NCBI RefSeq assembly: GCF_905475345.1
Contig: NC_066596.1
Coordinates: 2,535,001-2,599,000 of the forward strand
Length of the DNA: 64,000 nt
Direction of reading: 5' to 3'
Source of the DNA: Vespula vulgaris
Lineage: Eukaryota; Arthropoda; Insecta; Hymenoptera; Vespidae
The translations under genes were made by a program, and so were the position numbers. The notes under the pieces were generated by a model. It ran no database searches. It worked only from the letters and a program-made list of their open reading frames with translations, and had not been told where the DNA came from. Positions 55,391-64,000 of the stretch are shown one piece after another. Positions within the stretch are counted from its first letter, which is position 1, and the number at the start of each line of letters is the position of its first letter.

Positions 55391-56957
55391 TCAATTTATA
55401 TAATTATCTTTCTGAGGTTTTAACATAATATCAATATTATCAGGTGCTGAAACTTGAAGTAAATTTATTGTTCGTGGACTTTCATAATTTCTTGCAATCA
55501 AGCAAACTGATTTTCTTTGGTTATTTACATCAGGCTCATGACGAAAAAATTTGCAACATATGATATACCAAAAATTTTGTATAATACTTTTTATCAAACC
55601 TATAATGTTTTGAATGTTTAAAAAATCTAATCACTTTATATTAAATAACAAATACACTTACCACTTGTAACAAATATACCTCCAACTGTGGCACATAATT
55701 TTACTAAAAATTGTGTAATAGTATCGCGTTCTTGAGTAATTCTTATTTTCAAAGCACTCATGTCATATTTAAAAAATATACCGGGTATTCCATGAGATCC
55801 TTTTAAATGATCAATAGGTCTTTGATGATCTTTTACGCTATATTGATATGTTTTAAATGTACTTAGCAAAGTTCTTATATCAGTGGGAACTATTTCTACA
55901 AAATACTGATACAGCATCATATCTAAGAAATAAATTAAATGTTAAGAATAAATTAAATCTTAGAAATCAATCATTTGATTTATAATATTAATAAATAGAG
56001 TTTCAATTTACTATTATCAGCAATTTTTTCATCTCCCTCAAGAGGATGTACAATACCAGGACTAGGTCCTCCAAAGGAAAACTTGTTAATTCTATGAGTA
56101 AAATTATAGTCTCTATTAGTCATAAATGCTGAAATATGTATATGATCTCTTGGAAGAGGTAAAGATTTTCCAGCAGTTATATGAAAGTTTCCTGCAACTT
56201 TATTTGCATTTATACTACCATGAATTCGACATGCATCCGGTACATATGATGGTTCACGAGTTCTAAAGAAAACAATATTATATATTAGGTTAACATATGT
56301 GACTACTACAAAATAAAATACGCTACATAATCATTTAAGAAGATAGATAAACCTTTTTGGCATTTCGCTATGCAATGTGATTTGATTAGATTTCCAAAGT
56401 AATTCATGGATTGCATGATACTCTTCTCTTAAATAGGAATTCATGTGTTTTAAAGCTTCAAAATGTGATCTTTGTTCTAAACTTAATTCCCACCAAGTAT
56501 CTTCTTCTTCTAAAGTATCATAACCTACTAAATTTTGATTCGTTGAATCTAAGATATCTGCTCCAATACGACCACATGGCATTGCCACAGTTATATCAAT
56601 ATTTATTTTTAATTTTGCATCATAATCTGTATCTGGTTCAAATTTAAATTGCAATCTACTGTCAAGGAAATAATTTGTTTCTGCTATTATTAAATAAGCA
56701 ATAATACAAAATGTGAAGATAGAAACTGAAACATAGATAAAAAGGGAATACATATATATATACATACACACATACACAAACTATATAAATATGCATATAT
56801 ATCTAAATCTCGAACTTTATACTAAATTAATTAAAATTAATCAAAATTACTTACAAGTCCCACCGACCGCAGTTTTATTTACATATGGTTCAGGTACTTT
56901 AGGAAATGCATCAAGTTCTTTCATAGTCTTAATATTAACATGCCTTCTTCTCAACAT
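55391..56957 (-). CDS. ERGIC2: ERGIC2 (endoplasmic reticulum-Golgi intermediate compartment protein 2, Erv41 type)
   Basis: Membrane protein of COPII vesicles that cycles between ER and Golgi and acts with ERGIC3 (Erv46) in cargo sorting. Exons in transcript order: 56957-56855, 56725-56353, 56262-56012, 55922-55662, 55599-55391; 398 aa (human 377). The first exon gives the cytosolic N terminus with the family motif 'KELDAFPKVPEPYV'. Transmembrane helix 1 is about residues 35-55 ('FSIFTFCIIAYLII'), followed by the luminal 'INIDITVAMPCGRIGADILD', 'ACRIHGSINANKVAGNFHIT', 'YNFTHRINKFSFG' and 'SHGIPGIFFKYDMSALKI'. Transmembrane helix 2 is about 314-337, with a short Cys/Arg-rich tail. The donor at 56352 (GTTTAT) is weak. 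Start chosen by homology; an in-frame Met at residue 12 is less likely. A 5' UTR intron is possible (AG-like site near 57018) but unproven. Confidence 0.94.
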
Positions 56958-57735
56958 TGTTACAATTAAATAAAACAGAATTTATAATTCTCTTCCAACA
57001 ATTTACTAACAGTAACCTGCAATATGTACATTACAACTATTTATTTTTCATACTTTTCATATTTCATTGTGGATGGTTATATATTTCTACTGCATATTTA
57101 TAAAAACTAAATAAGATATATTCGTATATCGTTTCTAAGTGATAAACGTTATTTGTAAAAGAAAAATAAGTATATCAAAGAAAACGTACGTCCGTACGTC
57201 ATTTATTTGAGGTTAGTGAAACAAAGATATGATTAGTTATGGCGACTACGATTTGATTGGGTAATGAATTACGCGCGATATTTCATATCATACAAAACCA
57301 ACTCAAGTACAAATTAGACATATTAGCACAATTAAGACAATTTACTATCTTAGATTACTTTAATAAAGGTTTCAACAAAATTTGAACCTGGACCATTCCA
57401 AAACCGGGAGGAAGATTGAAGCGGAATTCTCTATTGATTTGCATTAGATTGCAATTATTTAAATAAATTCTAAGTATTAAAACAATTTATTCACCAATGA
57501 TCATTCGAAACTTATAAATAATAATTAATAAGAATAAATAAGGGTAAATAGGAAATATATAGGTTCGATGACAAGCATAAATGCGATAGAAAAGGTTTTT
57601 GTGCGATTCTCTAAGAAATTATCTTTGTATATAACTAAAATCTTAACTATTTACCCGTAAAAGTATTATTACCAATGTAAAATATTAGTACTTCAGTATT
57701 TAATCATAATTAAATTGAACAAATTTGAAAATACA
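56958..57735 (-). promoter_or_regulatory. ERGIC2 upstream region, then AT-rich intergenic
   Basis: A CpG-rich patch at about 57186-57290 (paired ACGTACG / CGTACGT, ATGGCGACTACG, TACGCGCGA) is the likely ERGIC2 promoter. From 57300 to 57735 the sequence is AT-rich with no feature recognised, up to the first unit of the large tandem array. Confidence 0.4.
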
Positions 57736-57757
57736 TTGAAATATGCAGCCATTCGCC

Positions 57758-57797
57758 CGGTAGTACTTGCGTTATCGATATATCGCAAGTAATACCG
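57758..57797. repeat. Hairpin at head of unit 1
   Basis: Arms CGGTAGTACTTGCG (57758-57771) and CGCAAGTAATACCG (57784-57797), 14 bp with one mismatch and a 12-nt loop. Compared with units 2 and 3, two base pairs near the loop are changed on both sides. Confidence 0.88.
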
Positions 57798-57928
57798 ACC
57801 CAGGTCCCACCGCGTGGAGGTTGCTGCACTTTGGGACCCACGGGCTAACGGGTAAACTACTCTAAAATCCGCGAACCGAGATGCCTTTCCGCTTCGGGAG
57901 CTTCGGGCTTCTCAGCAAACTGGAGATG

Positions 57929-58174
57929 TATAAAACCCCGCTTACAGATTGCTCCACTGTCCACACCGTCGGCTTCAAACATCTCGAGACACGACCGGTC
58001 GTGTCTGTATTTCGATATTTCAAAGAACAAAACGAAGTCCTCGGTAGGACTAAATCTCGCGACCGCGAACACCCAAGCGCGTGCCGGCCGTCACGCGCGT
58101 GAGTGTTTTCCCTATCATTCGCGTACGGAAGCAAGGAGACATACCCTTCCTGCATATAATAAAGATTATATGCA
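57929..58174 (+). promoter_or_regulatory. Unit 1: TATA box to AATAAA-containing hairpin
   Basis: TATAAAA at 57929-57935 is followed 229 bp later by AATAAA at 58158. That signal sits in a perfect hairpin with 10-bp arms TGCATATAAT / ATTATATGCA (58151-58174). Between them lie two perfect palindromes: AGACACGACCGGTCGTGTCT (57987-58006) and TCACGCGCGTGA (58091-58102). The same layout recurs in units 2 and 3. A promoter plus polyadenylation signal at this distance is LTR-like, but target duplications and primer binding site were not found. Confidence 0.4.
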
Positions 58175-59102
58175 GAGAGGTTCCTTTAACTTCCGTGTAA
58201 AAATCCCACGATGATAGGTCCAGCGATCATCTAACTTGAAACAGAAAAAGAATAAAATAAAAAGAGATAATTATATGCAAAAATAATATGCAATATTATA
58301 TGGAAAAAACCATTTATATATAAATATACATTTAAAATCAAAATACAATTAAATAATAATATTAATAATTAATAAATAAATTAATGATTAAATAAAATAA
58401 AATAAAAAAAACAAATATACAATTAAAACTTCCCTGTAAAAATTAATTTCACGATGATCGGTCCTTCGATGATCTAACCTGAAACAGAGAAAGAATATAA
58501 AAAGAAATGAATATATAAGCAAAAATTAAAAAGATAATAAAAATTAAATATAAAAGCAAAAATTATATGCAAAATTATATATAAAAACTTTCCTGTAAAA
58601 ATTTATTTTCACGATGATCTGTCCGTCCCTCGATGATCTGTCTCTCAATAGTCTAACCTGAAACAGAAAAAAGTAAAAGAATAAGAGAAAAGAAAAAAGA
58701 ACAAAGAGAAGAGGAAAAGAAAAGAAAAGGAAAAACGAAGAAAAGAAACACGGAACATGTCCGAGAGAAAGATAGAACTCGGAACAATGGATAAGTATCT
58801 CGAAGATCATTTCACTAGACAAAATTCAGAGTATGAATGAGTTTAATTTTAATAAATGAGTTTAATTTTATTCCTAGCGAGAGAACGAAACCCGCCTAAG
58901 GCCCACACCCGAGGGCCCCTCCCAAGGGTCCCACCCAAGAGAAGCTAAAATAATTAATCTCGAATGATTGTTTCAACTATTACATAGCTATGCGTTTCAA
59001 TGAATAGAAATGACTGTGAATTTATTGCTGAATGTATCGAAGATGTTAGAAATAATGTGAAATATAATTTGGAATTACATAGAAAAGATTTTGGAAAATT
59101 CT

Positions 59103-60273
59103 TTGAAATATGCAGTCATTTGCTCGGTAATACTTGTATCCCATAAAATTTCGATGTATCTACAAGTATCACCGACCCAGGTCCCACCACGTGGAGGTTG
59201 CTGCACTTTGGGACCCACGGGCTAACGGGGAATCTACTCTAAAATCCGCGAACCGAGATGCCTTTCCGCTTCGGGAGCTTCGGGCTTCTCAGCAAACTGG
59301 AGATGTATAAAACCCCGCTTACAGAATGCTCCACCGTCCACACCGTCGGCTTCAAACATCTCGAGACACGACCGGTCGTGTCTGTATTTCGATATTTCAA
59401 AGAACAAAACGAAGTCCTCGGTAGGACTAAATCTCGCGACCGCGAACACCCAAGCGCGTGCCGGCCGTCACGCGCGTGAGTGTTTTCCCTATCATTCGCG
59501 TACGGAAGCAAGGAGACATACCCTTCCTGCATATAATAAAGATTATATGCAGAGAGGTTCCTTTAACTTCCGTGTAAAAATCCCACGATGATAGGTCCAG
59601 CGATCATCTAACTTGAAACAGAAAAAGAATAAAATAAAAAGAAATAATTATATACAAAAATAATATGCAATATTATATGCAAAAAGCCGTTTATATATAA
59701 AAATACATTTAAAATCAAAATATAATTAAATAATAATATTAATAATTAATAAATAATGATTAAATAAAATAAAAAAAAACAAATATACGATTAAAACTTC
59801 CCTGTAAAAATTAATTTCATGATAATCGGTCCTTCAATGATCTAACTTAAAATAGAAAAAAAGTAAAAGAATAAGAGAAAAGGAAAAAGAAACGAAAGAG
59901 AAGAGGAAACCAAAAGAAAAGGAAAAACGAAGAAAAGAAACACGGAACAAGTCTGAGAGAAAGATAGAATTCGGAATAATGAATAAGTATTTCGAAGACC
60001 ATTTCACTAGACAAAAATCAGAGTACCATAAATGAGTCTAATTTTATTCCTAGCGAGAGAACGAAACCCGCCTAAGGCCCACACCCGAGGGCCCCTCCCA
60101 AGGGTCCCACCCGAGAGAAGCTAAAATAATTAATCTTGAATGATTGTTTCAACTATTACATAGCTATACTTTTCAATGAATAGAAATGACTATGAATTAT
60201 ATTGCTGATGAAGATGTTAGAAACAATGTGAAATGTAATTTAGAATTACATAGAAAAGATTTTGGAAAATTCG
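59103..60273. repeat. 1171-bp tandem unit 2
   Basis: Hairpin arms TCGGTAATACTTGTA (59124-59138) and TACAAGTATCACCGA (59161-59175). The core palindrome AGACACGACCGGTCGTGTCT is at 59364-59383 and TCACGCGCGTGA at 59468-59479. Two 'GATGAT.GGTCC' subrepeats versus three in unit 1. Confidence 0.9.
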
Positions 60274-61330
60274 TTGAAACATACAGCCATTTGCTCGATA
60301 ATACTTGTATCCCATAAAATTTTGATGTATCTACAAGTATCATCGACCCAGGTCCCACCGCGTGGAGGTTGCTGCACTTTGGGACCCACGGGCTAACGGG
60401 GAATCTACTCTAAAATCCGCGAACCGAGATGCTTTTCCGCTTCGGGAGCTTCGGGCTTCTCAGCAAACTGGAGATGTATAAAACCCCGCTTACAGAATGC
60501 TCCACCGTCCACACCGTCGGCTTCAGACATCTCGAGACACGACCGGTCGTGTCTATCTTTCGATGTTTCAAAGAACAAAACGAAGTCCTCGGTAGGACTT
60601 AATCTCGCGATCGCGAACACCCACGCGCGTGCCGGCCGTCACGCGCGTGAGTGTTTTCCCTATCATTCGCGTACGGAAGCAAGGAGACATACCCTCCCAG
60701 CATATAATAAAGATTATATGCAGAGAGGTTCCTTTAACTTCCGTGTAAAAATCCCACGATGATAGGTCCAGCGATCATCTAACTTGAAACAGAAAAAGAA
60801 TAAAATAAAAAGAAATAATTATATACAAAAATAATATGCAATATTATATGCAAAAAGCCGTTTATATATAAAAATACATTTAAAATCAAAATATAATTAA
60901 ATAATAATATTAATAATTAATAAATAATGATTAAATAAAATAAAAAAAAAACAAATATACGATTAAAACTTCCCTGTAAAAATTAATTTCATGATAATCG
61001 GTCCTTCAATGATCTAACTTGAAATAGAAAAAAAGTAAAAGAATAAGAGAAAAGGAAAAAGAAACGAAAGAGAAGAGGAAACCAAAAGAAAAGGAAAAAC
61101 GAAGAAAAGAAACACGGAACAAGTCTGAGAGAAAGATAGAATTCGGAATAATGAATAAGTATTTCGAAGACCATTTCACTAGACAAAAATCAGAGTACCA
61201 TAAATGAGTCTAATTTTATTCCTAGCGAGAGAACGAAACCCGCCTAAGGCCCACACCCGAGGGCCCCTCCCAAGGGTCCCACCCGAGAGAAGTTAAAATA
61301 ATTAATCTCGAATAATTGTTTCAATCATTA
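60274..61330. repeat. Tandem unit 3, decaying at its right end
   Basis: Hairpin arms TCGATAATACTTGTA (60295-60309) and TACAAGTATCATCGA (60332-60346). Core palindromes at 60535-60554 and 60639-60650. Nearly identical to unit 2 up to the second GC block at about 61296, after which similarity fades over about 100 bp. Confidence 0.9.
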
Positions 61331-63250
61331 TACAGATATGTGTTTGAATAAATAGAAGTATATATAATAAAAATGTAGAGTAATTCAATAACTTGATTTC
61401 ATAGAGAAGAAAAGAAATGAGGAAAGAAACTAGTGTATGTAAGTTGTAATGACGTATTTATGTAATTATGTATATTAATGTGTGTATATTACTTATGAAA
61501 AATAAAATTCTGAATTTAATTCAATTTAAATTTATAAAAGAAAATGAAAATGTAAAATCTTCGATTCTACTCTAAACGAATATTCTCTTCCAGTAACGAA
61601 ATGCAGACAGTACTTGATACACATTTCGGTATGTTCGTTTCATCTCCATGTGCACTTTCAGTGGTTTCCACAATTGTCATATCTTATACGTTTCGCAGCT
61701 ATTATTTCGATATAGTACTTGATTTTATTATAATAAAATTACGATTTTAATTGAACTTTAAAAAAGAAAAATATGAAAAATTTATTACTTTGCTTTAATA
61801 ATAAAAATGAATAAAATATGTAATAATTTCATTCCCGTACGCGTGACAATGTGGCATCGGAGATGAAGCGTTACTTCGTCCGAGTTTCTAAAATTAAAAT
61901 TATTATTACATAAGAGCATTATGAGTGACCACATAGTAAAATTAAAATATAATTAAGAGCCATTTTCGAAGGGTTCTGTCGAACTTTCGAACTAACGTCA
62001 ATATCAAGAAACTAAAACCATCTTTTATTCTAAAACGTGGAAGGAAACTAATAAATCTAACGCAACTCTAAATCAATCCTGAAACGAAAAATGAAGAAAG
62101 CGTAGAAAGAAAAACGAGAATTAATATATTAATTGCTGAAAATCCTAATCTAAAAATTGATTAACTTATTCTATGTTCTACACGAGATTCTACAAGTCTC
62201 TTTGTCTTTTATCAATGACTCTACTCTACTTTATTCTTTCAAAAGCAATGATTCTATTGAGATTTTTCTTTTATTAATAAAATTGATTAATCTTAATATA
62301 AAAATCTAATGAAAAATCATTGGACACTCCTTCTTACAAGCGATTATTCTAATTATTAGAAAAGAAATTATACAATTTCGCTTGTAATCCAGAGACTATC
62401 CATCGCGAATGTCTTCTTGCTTATTCATTATTAAAATTCGCGAAGATCGCGATTCTTTACTATTTTCGCAAGAGAAAATTATTTAAAAATGCATTTAAAT
62501 ATACAACATTTCAAATAATTATAATTATCGCGTTTAAACAAGAAGACTCTATCCTGATCTAATAAATAAATCAAAAAAATAACGAACTATTCACGAGTAA
62601 ATTTCCGTAGAATTTCTTCGGAAATTTACTCGAGGTCACTCAATGCTCTTCTACTAATTAATTACAACCAATCACTCGTGCCGATTCGGACCTTTCGTCC
62701 TCGACATGATCGAGTGATCGGAGGGATTTAAAAATTAACTTACTACTTAAGAAGTTCTGCGATGGCTCCAAAACACTGGACCGCGATTTAGGTCGAAATT
62801 GAGGGTGGATGATTTGTAGTTGGTTGAAAATGAGGTAGGTCGACATCGAAGTTGGTCGAGATCCTCTTCAGTGATGCACTGACTCTAATTCGCGGTAGTT
62901 ATTTATTAACGAACGATCACTGAATTTATTTCGCGAAACTCTACTATCTTTTATAAGTACAGTCTGTGCGACTGTTAAAAGAGCAAATAACTTTACGAAC
63001 AAACACTGACTCTAAGGACTGCATTGCACGCAGTCTATTCAAAAACACTTATGGTTTAAATCGCGAAACGCGAACGAACAAACACTGCTTCTACTTCGCG
63101 ATAAATTTATTTTAGTGATACTAACACTCGATTACATCTGCACAATGTGGTTCTGAAACAAAAATATAAACGAAATAATTAATATCATTGTTATAATGAA
63201 AACTGTATAAATCAGTTAACAAATATATGATAGAGAAATATACTTACTTT
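61331..63250. other. Intergenic sequence with degenerate repeats, no gene recognised
   Basis: 61331-62580 is AT-rich with nothing recognised apart from a CpG patch at 61840-61890. A strong inverted repeat is at 62594-62632. From about 62877 to 63100 the motif 'CACTGA.T.TA' with 'ACGAAC(A/G)A' and 'TCGCGA(A/T)A' recurs at 62877, 62918, 63004 and 63083, a small degenerate array. A 62-codon frame at 62658-62846 (minus) has no recognisable features. Confidence 0.6.
62594..62632. repeat. Perfect 14-bp inverted repeat (hairpin)
   Basis: Arms CGAGTAAATTTCCG (62594-62607) and CGGAAATTTACTCG (62619-62632) flank an 11-nt loop. No run of T follows, so it is not a bacterial-type terminator. Role unknown. 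Confidence 0.93.
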
Positions 63251-63257
63251 AAGTCTT

Positions 63258-64000
63258 CGTTAATACTCGCTCCATTGACATCCTCCGAAAATTTCTAAGT
63301 CCACTCGTGCAGATAGATTATCAAAGTCTTCCTCCGAAAGTGAGAAAATTTCTAAGTTCACTCGTCGGAAGACACAACGAAACTGAACTAGTAACTGGCA
63401 AAGTCGACTGAAGGTCCGAGTTTGTGTCGTCACGGGTGGGAAAGTATCCCCACCACACCATTTCATCCTAAAATAAAATAATTCGTATAGAATATTGAAA
63501 GAATGAGTAATATAATAATATATTTACATTAACTCTTCTCTATTACTTGCAAAGGACACATACTACGAGAATTCCGATGTGTACTCGTCGAAATTCAAAG
63601 CAATACTGAACTATAACCTGTGAACCGGTCCGATTATATTGTCGCTACGGGTGGGAGAGTATCCCCACTTCACCATTTAATTCTAAAATGAAACAATTCG
63701 CATAGAATATTGAAAGAATGAGTAATATAATAATATATTTACATTAACTCTTCTCTATTACTTGCAAAGGACACGTACTACGAGAACTCCAATGTGTACT
63801 CGTCGAAAATCAAAGCAATACTGAACCATAACCTGTGAACCGGTCCGATTATATTGTCGCTATGGGTGGGAGAGTATCCCCACTTCACCATTTAATTCTA
63901 AAATGAAACAATTCGCATAGAATATTGAAAGAATGAGTGATATAATAATATACTTAATTCGTTATTACTTGCGGAGAATGCGAACTGCGAAATCTGCGAT
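63258..64000. repeat. Tandem array of about 215-bp units running off the window end
   Basis: The landmark 'AGAATATTGAAAGAATGAGT' recurs at about 63489, 63704 and 63919; 'GGGTGGGA.AGTATCCCCAC' recurs at about 63434, 63650 and 63865. The two central units are nearly identical and the first is diverged, with its own internal doubling of 'CCTCCGAAA...AAATTTCTAAGT.CACTCGT'. The last unit is cut by the window end. Not related by eye to the 1.17-kb array. Confidence 0.9.

Larger units (their letters stand above)
57736..61330. repeat. Tandem array of three units of about 1.17 kb with GC-rich palindromic core
   Basis: Units begin at 57736, 59103 and 60274 ('TTGAAA(T/C)AT(G/A)CAG'). Unit spacing is 1367 bp (first, lengthened by an extra internal subrepeat) and 1171 bp. 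Each unit has a covarying hairpin, a GC-rich core of about 430 bp, AT-rich subrepeats, a purine-rich stretch and a second GC-rich block ('GAACGAAACCCGCCTAAGGC', 58885, 60058, 61234). Core copies differ at only a few positions. The third unit decays after about 61330. I do not recognise the family: a complex satellite and tandemly joined non-autonomous LTR elements are both possible. No convincing coding capacity. Confidence 0.9.

Noticed and set aside
59234..59449. 71-codon minus-strand frame present in all three 1.17-kb units (with 97- and 73-codon overlapping frames in two)
   Set aside because: Between units 2 and 3 I count 7 base differences over this frame, 6 of which change the amino acid. 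The 97- and 73-codon frames are not retained in unit 3. That is not the pattern of a selected protein.
62594..62632. Hairpin as a transcription terminator
   Set aside because: No T-run follows and factor-independent hairpin terminators do not apply to animal polymerase II genes.
63260..63466. 68-codon minus-strand frame in the first 215-bp unit
   Set aside because: The equivalent frames in the next, better preserved units contain stops, and no family was recognised.
57736..64000. Tandem repeats as a CRISPR-like array
   Set aside because: Units are 215 and 1170 bp without short repeats and unique spacers, and the genome is an animal's.

Overview
This is an AT-rich eukaryotic (insect) genomic window with intron-split genes, no bacterial features, and very dense simple repeats. 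The four proteins recognised are animal families. Abundant CpG in one part and depletion in another, together with insect-like protein sequences, fit a hymenopteran (bee, wasp or ant). The order is inference, not proven here.

Positions 1-45699 are almost entirely one large plus-strand gene, kon-tiki/perdido (CSPG4 family), whose first coding exon(s) lie upstream of the window. Nine coding exons can be joined without a frame break (2854-3085, 13378-13594, 36702-37296, 37376-37630, 39049-39246, 39830-40031, 40420-43134, 43228-43634, 43723-45699). They encode about 2265 residues: part of LamG1, LamG2, an EGF-like cysteine cluster, 15 CSPG repeats, one transmembrane helix and a tail ending in QYWV. 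Introns of 10.3 and 23.1 kb are full of (TC)n, (TA)n, (AAT)n and other microsatellites plus several older, degenerate tandem arrays. No convincing nested gene was found in them.

Positions 48168-57000 hold three compact housekeeping genes of the secretory pathway: glucosidase II alpha (plus strand, 7 exons, 927 aa), Golgi pH regulator GPHR/GPR89 (minus strand, 8 exons, 452 aa) and ERGIC2 (minus strand, 5 exons, 398 aa). Glucosidase II alpha trims N-glycans in the ER, ERGIC2 cycles between ER and Golgi, and GPHR sets Golgi pH. GANAB and GPHR converge tail to tail; GPHR and ERGIC2 lie head to tail. Their bodies look CpG-poor while their start regions are CpG-rich, the pattern known from germline-methylated housekeeping genes in Hymenoptera.

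Positions 57736-64000 are a repeat-rich intergenic domain. It has three tandem units of about 1.17 kb with a GC-rich, nearly identical core full of palindromes and a hairpin whose arms covary between copies. Beyond a degenerate stretch there is a separate array of about 215 bp units running off the window end. These two arrays are the most unusual material here and I do not recognise either as a named family.
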